NCBI GenBank assembly: GCA_911728455.2
Contig: OU452231.1
Location: 20,254,499-20,318,498 of the forward strand
From: Marthasterias glacialis
Lineage: Eukaryota; Echinodermata; Asteroidea; Forcipulatida; Asteriidae
Length of the DNA stretch: 64,000 bases
Direction of reading: 5' to 3'
Numbering within the stretch: the first letter of the stretch is position 1; each line of letters begins with the position of its first letter. Below, piece after piece: positions 10,067 through 63,171 of this stretch. Below the pieces are notes generated by a model, which saw nothing but the letters and a program-made list of their open reading frames with translations, had not been told where the DNA came from and made no database searches. A program made the position numbers and the translations under genes.

Positions 10067-10930
10067 AATATGAGTTAACTCATGAGTATTTTGAGACAGA
10101 CTCTAGCACAGCCCTCTTGTTGCCCCCCTCAGGTTGCAACCCTCAAGTTGCACCCCTCGGGCTGCACCCCTCAAATTGCACCCCTCAAATTGCACCCCTC
10201 AGGTTGCGCCCCTCAGGTTGCGCCCCTCAAGTTGCACCCCTCAAGTTGCACCCCTCAGGTTGCACCCCTCAGGTTGCACCCCTCAGGTTGCGCCCCTCAA
10301 GTTGCACCCCTCAGGTTGCACCCCTCAGGTTGCGCCCCTCAGGTTGCGCCCCTCAGGTTGCACCCCTCGGGTTGCGCCCCTCGGGTTGCGCCCCTCAGGT
10401 TGCGCCCCTCAGGTTGCGCCCCTCAGGTTGCGCCCCTCAGGTTGCACCCCTCAGGTTGCGCCCCTCAGGTTGCACCCCTCAGGTTGCACCCCTCAGGTTG
10501 CGCCCCTCAAGTTGGACCCCTCAAGTTGCACCCCTCAGGTTGCACCCCTCAAGTTGGACCCCTCAGGTTGCACCCCTCAGGTTGCACCCCTCAAGTTGGA
10601 CCCCTCAAGTTGCACCCCTCAGGTTGCACCCCTCAAGTTGGACCCCTCAAGTTGCAACCCTCAGGTTGCGCCCCTCAGGTTGCGCCCCTCAGGTTGCACC
10701 CCTCAGGTTGCGCCCCTCAGGTTGCACCCCTCAGGTTGCACCCCTCAGGTTGTACCCCTCAGGTTGCGCCCCTCAGGTTGCGCCCCTCAGGTTGCGCCCC
10801 TCAGGTTGCACCCCTCAGGTTGCGCCCCTCAGGTTGCACCCCTCAGGTGTATGAGTATATTCCTAATTTGAGCAGGCGTATACTCTCTCACTCAGAGTGA
10901 CTTACTCATACTCATCAGTTAACTCATATT
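10067..10930. mobile_element. Putative TIR-bounded element containing the 14-bp minisatellite
   Basis: AATATGAGTTAACTCATGAG just left of the array is matched, inverted, by AATATGAGTTAACTGATGAG at its right end (bases up to 10930), with one mismatch. Several further ACTCAT/GAGTAT motifs lie in the flanks. This suggests a small inverted-repeat element in whose middle the minisatellite has expanded. No coding capacity is seen. Confidence 0.5.
10111..10848. repeat. 14-bp minisatellite, about 53 copies
   Basis: The unit is CAGGTTGCGCCCCT with variants CAAGTTGCACCCCT and CAAGTTGGACCCCT. Because 14 is not a multiple of 3, each plus-strand frame cycles through the same 14-residue repeat (APQVAPLRLHPSGC). 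That explains three overlapping open frames of 245-273 codons here. They are not credible genes. Confidence 0.95.
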
Positions 10931-11903
10931 AACAAGAGTAGTACACTCTTTATGCACTCATTACAAATGTACACAAAGGACCCTCTGAAGATATGTACTT
11001 ACAGACACAGCTGAAGAGAAATTAGTAACAGAAACTCAAGTAGCAATATTACCGAATTAGTCAATATCTACTTGCTCTAAGACATGGAGATAACTCCATG
11101 CTTTAAGATGCATAAAGCAACGTGGGACAAAATGCATTTATTACATAAAAATAATCATTTTTTACATAAAATTACACAAAAAAGTAGCACATTAAGGTGC
11201 TCTTAACTGGAGATGAAAACACCAAAAAAAAAGAGTTGACGATTCTTTGATGTGAAATATTTATGCAAATTTACAAAGTTTTTTTTCTGATAGTTGTGAC
11301 AACTGTGCTTCTCAAAGATACAAACTATCTCTAACAGGTTGTGAGTACAATAACTAGGTGAGCCTCACAATTTTGTTTTAACCAACACGCAAGGGTTCGT
11401 GTTTCTGGACATCAATGAACAACAAATTTGTTTTGTATGATTTTTATGAAATCACAACAACTATGACAAAGAAAAAAACTTCTTGGAAAGTTGGCAATTA
11501 TGTAAAGATAGCTCTCAAATAATGGATCGCAGAAGCAATTTTGGGAAAATTATTTACAAAAAGATTTGTAATGTTCCATTAAACCCAAAAGATAATTAAC
11601 TATGTTTTTGGAAAATAATAATGATATTGTGTTTATTTACAATCAAGATATTAACATTCAAGACACTCCCTATACTCAGTAATTGTATCTGAAAGAGGGT
11701 GAATTTTCACAAGTTTAAAAATCTTTTAAAAATACCTAACAAGGACTAAAACCTAACCTAAATTCCATTTCCACTTAAAATCTGATTTCTTTTCAAAGTT
11801 ACATGAAAAATCAATAACGTAACAAGTACAAATCGGCTATATATATGTGGACCATAAATCTGTACTGTTTATACATCAAGTTAAATACAAAAATGCCCTC
11901 CCA

Positions 11904-12085
11904 TTATATTGGATTGTACTGGTTTAAACCAGTCTTCACAAGTTCCTACTATTCTGGAGTGTACCAGTTTAAACCAGACCTAACAAGCTGCTAATATACT
12001 GGATTGTACCAGTGTAAACCAGTCCTAACAAATAGCTACTATATTGGTTTGTACCGGTTCAAACTTTTCCTATCAAGTTGCTACC
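11904..12085. repeat. 45-bp degenerate tandem repeat, 4 copies
   Basis: Units begin GGATTGTACTGGTTTAAACC (11911), then at 11956, 12001 and 12046. Each carries a palindrome like CTGGTTTAAACCAG. Confidence 0.75.
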
Positions 12086-13394
12086 AGATCTTGCCAAACC
12101 TTCTTTACACTCTTTGCAATTTATTCACAGAACTCAGTGGGATGACTGCAAAAAAATAATAATAATAAATAAATACAAATAAAAAATAATAATTTGTTAT
12201 CAAAATCACAGTATTAAAATCAAAAAAGCCAAATGTTGTTTTATTCTTTATGCACCAAATCTTTAAAAGAAACACCATTTTACACTGAAAGACACCACAT
12301 TCAAACAAAATTGTAATAATCTGAACATAAAACAAAAGTTCTTAAAAGTAAATATCCCAAGCATAGATATGATTTTCAAATTCATTTACTACAATTCTGT
12401 GCGGCTGCAATTAACAAGTACCCTAAGTTGTGACAATTTGTTTCCGTTCTAACTGTAACTGTTTTCCTTATCTAATAAAGTTACAAGTATAAACCCAAGT
12501 TTATCCCCTACTCTTAACCTTCTCCATGGGAATGGTGTATTTAAGTTTGATTGCAAGAAACTTGGGCCAAGTTGTTTCTCCCATGATCTGTAGTCTTTGT
12601 GTTTTCACATTACATTCCTAGATTGACAGGGATGCATTATTACAAATTTGAACATTTCACTGATTGAAACCAGATGTCACAAAGCAGCTCACTGCATAAA
12701 GACAATCAACGCTTACTGTCGCAGGTGACCCTGTTTTCACATCAGTGTTGTCCCCAATTTTTAGCTAGAATTATGCCAATATCATACAAAAGAATGTTGT
12801 ACCAAGCTCCACCGTGGAAAAGGAAGCATTACAGTATCTCGGCAAATTGTCCAAGCTGTTCTCAAACTGTTATTTTTCCCTAAGAACTTAACTGAAAAGC
12901 AACTTGTGGTTCTACAGCTCCGTTCATTTTTTATTTTTTTATTTATTTTCATAACTATAGACGTAACAGTACTTTTGTTTGCAATCTGTGTTAAACAGCT
13001 TAGAACCAGTTCAGTCTGGTTTAATCTAGTGCAGTCCAGTCTAACATACATACGGCTAGATAATCTTTGTTGGGTTTGTGAGTCTTTTTTTTCTTCTTTT
13101 TTTTTTTTTTTTACTTTAATTCTCAATAAATAAACAAAACACACAAAGAAATCTCATCAATCAACAGTTTACAGAACAGAAGAGGCCTCTTCCGATGCGT
13201 AGATTTAACACTTTACTTTGTTTTTGCATTGATAAGATGTCTTCTTTAATGACTGTGCATTCTTAATACAAACTGAGTATGCTGTGTGCAATTTTGAATG
13301 ATTTTTTCAAAGATTCGTAGGAAAATTCCCATCCTGTTTCTTTTCTCGTGATCTTTTATCAATTCATAAGACCATCTTAATCTAACCATCTTAA
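12086..13394. other. Intergenic, no gene seen
   Basis: AT-rich with A and T runs. No supported coding, RNA or mobile feature. Confidence 0.35.
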
Positions 13395-13830
13395 TTCACT
13401 TGGGGTAAGACTTAGGTACCTTTCCTTTACCACAGTAAGACTGCATAAGTCTTCTTGTAAAGTGAGACCTAATTTAACAGGTAGCACTTTACCTCACTTT
13501 AACCAGAAGCAACACTTTAAACTTACAGTAAGGTAAAGGGACAAGTAAGACTTAATCAAAAACAAAAAGACTTAATCTTACTGCAAGCAAGGGTAAGAAT
13601 TTACATCACTAAGACTTAACCCAACTTTAACCACAGTAAGACTTTACTTTCCACTTAGCAATGTTAGGACTTAACCTTATAGATCCATCTGTTTTACATC
13701 CCATAACCTTTACTATATTACCAAGGTATACTTCTTACCTTGCTTTAATCAAGGTTATGACTTAACCAAGTCTTACACCACAGTGAGGCTTTACCTTCCA
13801 CTGTTAGCAATGTTAGGACTTTACCTTAGG
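13395..13830. repeat. Degenerate TAAGACTTAACC-type minisatellite
   Basis: Many diverged copies of TAAGACTTAACC / AGTAAGACTTTACC alternate over about 430 bp on both strands. The period is irregular. Confidence 0.55.
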
Positions 13831-13849
13831 TGTTACCGTCACCCAAGAG

Positions 13850-14045
13850 TTCCCCCAATCGGGGCTCACTGTTATCTTCATTGTCAGAAGAGGGTTCCAA
13901 TCGGGGGTTAAGTATAACCCAATTGGGATAGTTTGAATGTTTTAGTCATCAAAAGTTTCCCACTTGTGGATCATTCATAACCTCATTGGGAGATGATTGC
14001 TCCAATCAAGGTATAAGTATACCCCAATCAAGATAGTTTATGTGA
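13850..14045. repeat. ~107-bp direct duplication
   Basis: A block with CCAATCGGGGGTTAAGTATA and GGGATAGTTT at about 13895 recurs, diverged, at about 14002 with CCAATCAAGGTATAAGTATA and AAGATAGTTT. Confidence 0.5.
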
Positions 14046-17000
14046 CAACTGCACTGTGAGCCTGAATGCTAGCTACATTATAAAAAACATTGGGAGTACT
14101 GTATAACATATAATCTACATTTGTTGTGCACACCATGGAAGTCCTACCAAGCAGCAGATACAAGTTCATCAATGTACACAACTTCAAATCTTCAAATTAA
14201 TATCAATCCTGTAATATAATGTTTGAAAAAATGTAATTTACATTGCAACCAACCCAGAATGCCCTCACTCTACACAGAGAGCATTATAGTTCAAAATATC
14301 TCCCCAAAATAAACATACTACACACAATCTAATTTCTTAAGCAGTCTGTCTTGTTTTTTCCACCGTATAAAAATAAAATAAATGTGTAGCTTAATATAGA
14401 AGCACAGACATATTTAGAAGGTTGGCAAAAGTTATTTCAAATGTGCCTTTGTTGATAAATAAAACATAAAAGACACCATCTATAAACACAAAAATAACGC
14501 TGAAAAACTGTCTACTGAGTTTTAAACTTCATAATCCTTGAGCATGTCCAGATACACAATGCAGCAAACCAACAACAAAATCATTGCCAGCAATTTTTAT
14601 TTATTTATTTTTTTTTTGCGTACCATATATATTTTTTTGGAAAAGCACATGTTACAGTCACCACTTAGTGCATTTTTCTGGTAGTACAATTGAAATGCAG
14701 TAACAATAACTAAAGGATGGTTTGATTATCTGTACAAAGGTATTATGTAATGAAGGATGTTGAGGTGTGGGCGCAATTCCGTAGTTCACCCCGAATCTGG
14801 ATTGGCTTGAGTGGTTTAGCTCTAAGCTTGCTGCTTATGAAACGTTGTCACTGGTCATAAATCCAAATCAATACGAAACTTTTCAATATTTGAATCCGCG
14901 TCTATTCCAAGTCATCATAAAGAACTTTGCAATACCAATTACATAAGCCTTGCTGTACATACTCCTCTAATACAGGACAACAACATTGACCTTTGACGTT
15001 TGACGTTTGACCTTTGACTCATAACTTAAGTTTCATTTTACATGTTGGCTTGTTGACCCCTTGTTGACATGTGGCGAATGTGCCACACTCACCATATTGG
15101 CAGTCAACAGGTCGCGCAAGTAAGCGACAAAGCGCCTAAAATTCGCACTACACTGTATGACACACAGTAACATTGATTCCCTAGATGGTGTAGCCAACAT
15201 AACTGTGACGATGATGCCACTTGACATTGACTGTATGTACTTCAAAGACCTAATTCATCAAGATATTCAGCAGAGATTGTTACTTAACAAAATCATGTGC
15301 AAAGCAAAAGCGGAGAACCAGTCACAAAACGTGTACCGGTGCACCATTTTGGCTGGTAACAAGTGTCTGTTTTCGAAGCTTGGGCAAAAGCTTAGGCTAA
15401 ACACACCAACTTTGCGTTTCCAAATGTATTTTCCCTTAAAAGCAGGGTATACCTTTGGTTTTTGGAACCTTACATTTGTTTTAATCCTGTGTAATCATAG
15501 ATAGAAATACCATAAAACTAACTTCTGAAAATTTTTGTTCTTGAGATATCGGAGAAAATCTGGAGCGTTTATTTCCACGCAGGAGGATCTGCAAATACTT
15601 AAACTGCATGTTTTTCATTATGTGAAAAGGGCTCCATGCCTGAAGCCTTTCTCAAATCCATATATTTCAGCGAGAAATTACCTCTTTCTCAAAAACTATG
15701 TTACCTCAAAGGGAGTCATTTCTCACAATGCCTTATACTATATACTATCAACAGCTCTCCGTTGCTCCTTACCAAGTAATTTTTTATGGCCATTTATTTT
15801 CGGAGTAATTACCAAAAGTACCCCCTGCCTTTAGGCTAAATCTGGGTTCAGATATTTCAAAAACAAATCACACAAACCCCAGATTTTCTTAAAATTGCAG
15901 TAAAGAGTTCAGAAAATACACCCCCCCCCCCCCCCGGTATGACTTGAAAAGAAAAATACTGCTTTTAAAAACAGAAACATCAATATCAGAAAAGCCTTTT
16001 TATATCACTCCTTTTACATTTATAAAAGTCTAGATTATTCTGGTATTCATGTATGACAAGTAAAAAGTTATTACTATTATTTCAGACCTTTTTACTGAGG
16101 ACACTTTTTACAGTACTTAACTTCTTCTTTTTTTCTCAAAGATCCTGTGACTATCCTTTTTCTATCACCCAAAAAGTTTTTTTTCCCCCATAATTTGGTA
16201 CACAAACCTTTTTCTCTCAAGGGGAATATTTGTGATCAATCATTAGAATAAACGACTTATGGGTGACTACAAATTCACGGTGGTTGACAAAGAGCGAAAA
16301 CCGGGTTGTTAATATCTGAACAGATTACATAGTCCTGCGCTAAAAACAACATGAGAAAACCTCTGGCTTGTTTGTTTACATTTCCATCAATCTGAAACGG
16401 AAGGCTGACCTAAGAGAAGGTGCTTCTCTCTAAAACGACTCCACCTTCAACAAAATAACTTCTTGGAAGATTTCAACAAAAGCACTAAAAGTTCTTCCTC
16501 CGTTTTTGTACTCGATGTTCAACAAAAGGTTGCAATTACAGTGACAATCTCAAGTATTTAGTGCACTATAACCAGAACAAATTTCTAGAACTTTGATCAG
16601 TGCAAAACCTGTACAGTGAATTTTAAGTCCAATTTGGCTTACTCCATTTTGTAAGAAATCAATTGCAAATGTTTTTGGAAGATGGCATTTTTTTCATCAA
16701 GTATTTTTCCCAATCTTCAAATGTTTTTCGGTGTCGTATATTAAACATCTGTGATGTGTCTGCATGACACACTTGACCTTTATATATAAACTGGCTTTAA
16801 ATGTATTTAAACATGCAGCAGTTTTCAGCAATGATAGGTTTTTTATAACCAGCATCGTACGACTTGTATAAAAAATGGCAGCTTTCAGCTGGGAGGGATC
16901 TGCTTGACAAGAGCCAAGCATTAATGAGGTAAGCATTTTGCGTCCAATTCTTGCTTCGATACGCCCATTGAAATCCACAAGTGGGGTCCAAACCGGTTGC

Positions 17001-17940
17001 CATGATATCGCTATGTATATGAACTTGGTGTGTTTTCTAATCACGTGATGGACTTGTTAGAATTGTGTTTGGGGTGATCTCTTCAGTTCACTTCAGTGCT
17101 TTGTGTTTTGACGGCCTCTAAAACTAACTGAATCCAATTGCAAAGAGACCACCTCCAACTTGATGATGTGTGTAGGAGTTTGAGTGAATTATACATGAAA
17201 TGTTTTCAAAGCTGACAGGATTCTGTAAAATGAGAAGTATTAGACGTATAATTGCTAGCCTTTACAATAAAGAGCTACCTAAAAAATCTTGCGTCTGTTG
17301 CAGTATACAAACCTTCGAACATAAACACTTACACAGTTTAGATATGTGTGATACAAAGAGAACCAGTGCTGGCCAGTGGGTACCGGCCAAGGTCACAATA
17401 GACATCTCGTGAAAAGTTGTACATCAAGAGTTGGGACCAGTGCAATTATTGGTATCCAATTAATCTAAACGGAGAAACGACGATGACGATGTTGACAACG
17501 AACAAGAGATTCTTCATTCTAATAACCCACAAAGCTACACATGTTACAGCTATGACCTCATTACACTCTCAAAAGGGGGTTTCCCCTCCTTTCAAATCTT
17601 GTACATATGCATATATATAACATTAATCCTATAATTATTTCCACTATTCGCTGTCCACATGAAATATATTTTGTTTAATGCAAAACTTTAATTTTTGCCT
17701 CAAATACACAAATAACCAAACATTGTGGCAAGATTCCTTTGTACATACATATGTTCTAAACAAACGTTTTAATATTTTTTCTTCAGTGAGTTTTTTTTTT
17801 ATCTCTTGATAACTATATTTTATGTTTTTGGTTTTTTTTTTTGGAAAAGAATTTTTTTTATACATGAGTTTTCTATTTTTATGATTTTTTTTCTTCTTCG
17901 TTCGGTCGTTAACAATACAAGGCTTTTTCCCTTCAACGTC
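14046..17940. other. Intergenic between the convergent genes, no gene seen
   Basis: No recognisable exon or RNA gene. It contains a five-fold TTTGAC heptamer run (14986-15018), a long C run (15919-15936) and many A/T tracts. Part could be an extended GRK 3'UTR, since TTTATT (minus-strand AATAAA) occurs repeatedly. Confidence 0.35.
14986..15018. repeat. 7-bp tandem repeat (TTTGAC C/G), 5 copies
   Basis: TTGACC TTTGACG TTTGACG TTTGACC TTTGAC in a row. TGACCT-like cores resemble nuclear-receptor half-sites, but the 7-bp spacing and the position give no proof of function. Confidence 0.6.
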
Positions 17941-18079
17941 AGTTTATTTATTTATTAAGGTATTTTTAAACACAAGTCAAGGTCTTCCAGACGTCTTGGA
18001 TGTACAATTTGATTTCACGTCTCTGTACTCATCAGTCAAGTGGTTAATCGTTTGCTTTTTTAAAGTCGAAATAATCTCC
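17925..18079 (-). other. Proximal 3'UTR of the GRK gene (inferred)
   Basis: Sequence after the TGA at 18080-18082 down to just past the AATAAA cluster. The end point is inferred; longer UTRs are possible. Confidence 0.4.
17943..17956 (-). promoter_or_regulatory. Candidate poly(A) signals of the GRK gene
   Basis: Three overlapping AATAAA motifs on the minus strand (AATAAATAAATAAA), about 125 bp after the GRK stop codon. They are a good candidate for the proximal 3' end. Confidence 0.45.
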
Positions 18080-57654
<39,575 letters not shown>

Positions 57655-60600
57655 CTGTAAATAGAAAAAGAAAGAAAGATTAAGAGGATTATAAGTATTT
57701 ATCTCAATCTCATTACGACAACGGGCCAGGGGATGTACACATTCATGGCGAAAATTGCTGGAGAACAAGCTCTGACACCTTAGTGATGCACAACGTGATT
57801 AAGACTCTATTGTGTTATGTACTGCTCCAACCATGTTCATCATCGTCTCACAAGTTGGGGGGCAAAAAAATCACACGCTCCGTGAAACTTCATCACGCCT
57901 GTAACTGATTGATCCAAGAAGTGAAGAAGCGAAAAGGGGGGGGGGTTGGTGTGGGACTAGGGTGGAGGGAGACAGGATAAGACTGTCGACATGTCAGCAA
58001 GCAGCTTGGCTGAGATGAGACATGAGGAACTACGAGGTACGCATGTAGTACGTGTGTATCTGAAGATGAACCATGGCCGACTTGGGAATGGCTCAATGAT
58101 CAACTCCTCATGTTCATTACATCTTTCACAATTAGTAACTTCTGCTGTTGTTGGCTGAACTTTTGAGAAAATGCCAGGTTGCGTCGTGTGGTATGACAAG
58201 AGATTATGTGGTACACCCACATTGAGTATAAACAAATAAAAGTGCCAATAGCCAAGTTGCAAACGAGAAGGAAATTTATGTCCTTGTGATCGGATTTCAA
58301 CACAAGATGAAATGGTATGGTATAAAATATTTACATCAATCAACCTGTACAAGCGTAATAGGTTTTCCAGAACCATTTCAAATGCTTCATAACCTTACAA
58401 GACCAAAACATTTCATAGAAATACCAGTTCTCCGTATTCCATAGAAGCAAGTAAAGGCTGGCTATAACTTAGCACATGTCCTATGATGTTTCAATTGCTA
58501 ACCCATGCTATACTTGTCAGATCAGTTTGTTCAAGGTGATAGCAGTTGAGCATAGGATACTTAGTTCTAATACCAACATAGTATAATGCAGGCCCTAACT
58601 TGCACAATACATGCACAATGTCATTTACAATACAAGTACATACTGGTAGATTGTCTGAGTTTGTGAACACTGTACATTGTACAACAATGCTTGTTCACCA
58701 ACACCTCAACATACCTGCCTTTCACAATGAGATCATTAATGCAGTAAGTGAACCAGAGCCACAACATTATATGAATGACAATTGTTAACTGTTCAGGGTC
58801 ACGTTAAGGAACTCCCTCCTACTGAAAAGTGACACTCGATACAAAAATAGTCTGCAAGTGGACAACAATACCATATTAGGATTCATAGTTCAACAAGTAA
58901 AGAAGCGTTTCTTGAACAGCTTATATATTTTTGCAATACAGCGCTAGTCTTAGAGCGTATTAAACACTTTTTTGGAACCTTGGATTCCCACTCTAACAGT
59001 GCCCCCCCCCCCCACCACCAACACTAGCCAAATACTAGTGACAAAAATCAGTCGAGCTTCTCTCCAAGTGGTCCAAGCTGGCTAGTTCAGCATTTAAAAA
59101 CATCCCTATGAAATATGGATCAGTCAAAAGGCTGGCAGACAAGATAACTAGTCACTGAAAAAGTTGATGGTAAACCCTGGCTACTGCACAATGCTCTTAA
59201 TTCACTGGTACCACAGAACGCCACGACGTACCCTACCCTTCCGGGCTAGCATTGGGTGCATGGGTTTCTTCTGTTAGTACAGCTAGAGTATCAGGAAACC
59301 CCATGGCTTGTGTCCTGAGTCTCCACAGTCTCCTGTGGAATTTTGTGGGGGGCGGGGACGTCTTGTGAAGGAGTGTATCGATAATAACAGGGTTTTTTTA
59401 ATGTGTGAAGGAAACAAAACCTTTCGCAGGTCCCAAAGTTCAAATACATGCAAGAGATGCACTGTCTATGCTCAATTTTATGAGGAAATTACAACTACTT
59501 CCAATGTATGTGGTGAAAATAGACAGTACAATATTAGAGATAGGAAGTACATGTACATGTATCACAGATGTACCAAACTAACCTATTTGTTGGATAATCA
59601 ATGTGGCACTTTGTGCTTCCACATACTATGCTACAGTTTGCACAGTAAGTACACAATATACGTGTGCCCGTTGTAACAACATACACGTAGGGCCACTCCC
59701 TTCTAAGATGGCAGCCCTCTTGCCAAGAAGTGGCCATAATTTAATGATGCCACTCTGGTTTGGTAATAACAATTTAACTGGATAACATAGATAATAGCAT
59801 TCATCCCTCCCACCCCCCCCCCCCTCCCGGAACACAACCAACTATGCTACAGGGACTGACTCAACGCAGTTGAATCATTCGTAATGTAATAAAGACCAGT
59901 GTTGTCTGCAAGACACGGCTGGAATTTGCCATGCCTGGTTACCGTACATGAGTACCAGGCACTTTGGCCATGCTTAAAATTTGACATTCCCGTAGCATAA
60001 TAAGCGTTACAAGATGTTGTGGTTAGAAGCCTTTTGCATACTGTCCACCTCCAGTCATTTGCAGTCCAGAAAAAAAACATTACAATCGGACAAACACTGC
60101 TTTGTAAAACTGTACGAATGTAAATTTGTAGACACTGTGTCTTCATCCAGGAAGTAAATGCAAAAATCCAACCCATCATTTTTTTTTTATTTTGGGGTGA
60201 GTTTTATTCATGCTTCAGCGAACACCATCAAATTCTCCAGCCTGTTACGGTTGTACGAGCAGAATCAACCATGGTGACGTCAATGCATAAACCGCATGGC
60301 TTTGGTAATAATGCACAACTTACAATACAGCCAGCTGAAAATTGACAGGGAACAATAAGAAATGAAGGGAATGACTGAGTACTGGGGAAGACCAGACCGA
60401 CCTTGCTGCCATTGTCAAAAACACATCGCCAACAGATTTCTTGTAGCCACTGTTTATCATGTCGTTTTATTAGAAGAGAGCACAGGTTATGTATCTGCAT
60501 CCGAGTAAAGCCATCTTGTTTTTGTCTCATTGAAACCAATATAATCCAAAGCAAGGCTGGAAGAAATATTAGACTGGCTCCGTTTTGGTACAGCGATAAT

Positions 60601-62202
60601 CAGTATTCATGGTCGTTACATCACACAGGGAACATGACCTAGATTGTGGAAGCTTTAATATTAAGATCTATACTGCACAGGCTCAGACCACTCAAGTACT
60701 GCATGCAAAATGCATTAAATGAAATGTAGCCCTACAATACAGTTATAATGCATACTTATGTACTGCACATGATACTGTAGTGCAAGCTTGTGAATTGGAC
60801 TCTTTGTACAGCACATATTCTGCAAATTTTATTTAATTTCATGCCATGTGAGACCAACGATGTCTTGACACCTTCCCTATCAACCAATCCACACTACACA
60901 ATGTCACTTGACTTATGTCATGAAAAATAGAGAAAAATATAATCGATTAACAAAAGACAAATAGACGAAACGTAGCTCTAAAACAGAAACAAATTGATGT
61001 AGAGTTGTACACATTTACAGAGTGCATACACTGTGAATATTTACAATATGCCTCTGATGATGTTCCATTACACAAATCCTAAACCATAAGCAACTACAGT
61101 CGACAACAAGGAGATATTCCTTGCAACAACAACAAAAACACTCACAAAATGCAAACATTTTTTTAAATTAAACACAACCAAAAACATCAAATCATAGCAC
61201 CCCTGCACACTCAACCTCTTATTTTTTAAATTCACCAAGAAATTATGTTCCGGGCGAAAAAATCCAGCTATTCTATTGCCTCAATCTTGCCTGGTCAAAC
61301 AGATAAAAAAGATCCACCGCAGACTGCAATATCTTTGTGGAGCACAATATCGTAGTTACCATGACTGCACTATTACTGGTAATTTTTCCATCCCAAGTCT
61401 GTGACCTTATTAATCCATCAGGAGTATTCAGGCTCTGCCTAACAGGAAGATGAAGACGGGGGAACGGAGAAGGCCACCAAACTGAAAGAGAAACAAGCAT
61501 CTGCCATGGGCAAATCTTTGATGTCGTCGTGATTGCGACGACGGGGAAAACACGGGCATGATGTCTCTGCTTGCGTCTCTTCGCTTGAGTGAACCACGCA
61601 CTAGGAAAACCAGCCAGACTGGAAGGTTAGACTGAGGATAAGTCATGTGGTTATTGTTCAAATTACCATCACAATAATGACGATGATTGATGTGGTGATG
61701 GCATCTTGTTATGACATTACAAAAGCAGCTTTCTTTTAAGAAAAGTCACCACCTGTTTTGGGTTTTCAAATATTATTGTATGTAATTTGGCAAACCCTTG
61801 TAATGTACATTTTGAAAAGTAACGGAAGAAGCTGTTTTTTATAATGGTTTGTTTACTCTAAGACATTGTACAAGGATGGATTTCCTTCGTGTTGATCTTG
61901 ATGCCCAGGATAAACGTATCCCAAAATATCCTAATTGATTGGCAATTCTGTTAAAGAAGCCAAAGATGCCCCGACAGCAGACTATATCAGTTAGGAAATC
62001 TCTAACCAAGGATGCTTGCTATGAACCAACAAACACCAGAGCAATTCACAACTCTTCCACAATGAATTTTGCGTGTTTCTTTTGAGTTCAATATCTGCCA
62101 ATGACTTCATGAAATTCAAATGCTAAAGCCATTAAGAACCTTCCTCATCTCAAACCTAGCATGATACTCCCCCAGATGAAGTTAAAATTCCCAACCGCAA
62201 AC

Positions 62203-62890
62203 CTCCCCCCCCCCACACCACCACCAAACTTTATTCTTTCTTTTTTGACATCAGAGATAATCTGTCGCCTGTGAGCCAATCACTGTCACACAAGATGTCC
62301 ATTATAAATCCATTCTAAAATTAAGGATATTTGGAAACTTGCAGAGATGGAGTCAACGTAAGTCACTAATTGACACCTGTCATTCTAATCTTCTACTTGG
62401 TGATGTGTAAAGTGCATGTATGACAAAAAAGACAAAACCTTGTGTAACAAAAAAAAATTGTAACGGCATTTGTTCCTTTTTTTTCTCTAGGACAATATTC
62501 CTATATTAGTTCATCATTCGTTAAAACTTCCTATGCATTGTATGAAATTTGTTAAAAGAAAGCGAAATTAAGTATTTGTTCTTGGTTAACCTTTCAATTC
62601 TGCTGTCTCTGACTGATTGACCCCTTACAGGGTACCAGCAAACATTTACAGTGTGTCCATGAACCCAGTGTGACACCAGTGTACAATCCCATACACAGAA
62701 TGGACACCATCTCTTCATGTATTTAAATAATGGTCTACACTGCCAACTGCCCCCGCCCCCCCCCCCCACGCATCCAAACTTAATTCTTTGTTTTTGACAT
62801 CAGAGATAATCTGTCGACTGTGAGCCATCAAGCCGATACTTATTGCTCAATTAGGAGAATCAAAAAAGAGCTAAAACGGCATTTGTAATT
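62203..62890. repeat. Direct duplication (~70-140 bp, spaced ~560 bp)
   Basis: A C run, then AAACTTTATTCTTTCTTTTT, GACATCAGAGATAATCTGTC and TGTGAGCCA at 62203-62282 recur at 62750-62830. A shared AACGGCATTTGT follows each (62462, 62873). Confidence 0.75.
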
Positions 62891-62959
62891 TGTATTTTAA
62901 ATATGTAAGTATTCTGTACCATTACTGCTAATGCTGTACCAGCCCTGGAATTCATGGCT

Positions 62960-63095
62960 ATTTTCATTTTGCAAATGGCACTTCCATTGGAAAATCTACG
63001 GGGAACTTTTAAAGGGGCACCAAGGCCAGGACCAGGGCAACAGAGGACATGGTCTCTGTGGCCACCGTGTTACTCCAGGCTTGCTGTACGGGTAT
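62960..63095 (+). repeat. Dispersed GGGGCACCAAGG repeat, copy 4
   Basis: GGAACTTTTAAAGGGGCACC, AAGGCCAGGACCAGGGCAAC, then diverged. Confidence 0.65.
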
Positions 63096-63171
63096 AAAGT
63101 TCAAAGGTCAAAGGGGAAGTACATGTCAAAGTCAGTTTTGAATTTACATGTACATACAATGTATGCACAGT

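Noticed and set aside
10033-10900. Three overlapping ~250-270-codon reading frames rich in Pro/Cys/Leu
   Set aside because: They are the three frames of a 14-bp minisatellite. All encode the same 14-residue cycle and no splice, start context or known domain supports them.
59308-59676. 122-codon plus-strand frame
   Set aside because: No recognisable family or motif, and it lies opposite the GRK 5' intron. Chance frame is the simpler reading.
58100-60554. Candidates for the missing GRK N-terminal exons
   Set aside because: Each Trp-Lys-like or donor-like site examined runs into a stop or has no resemblance to the GRK N-terminus.
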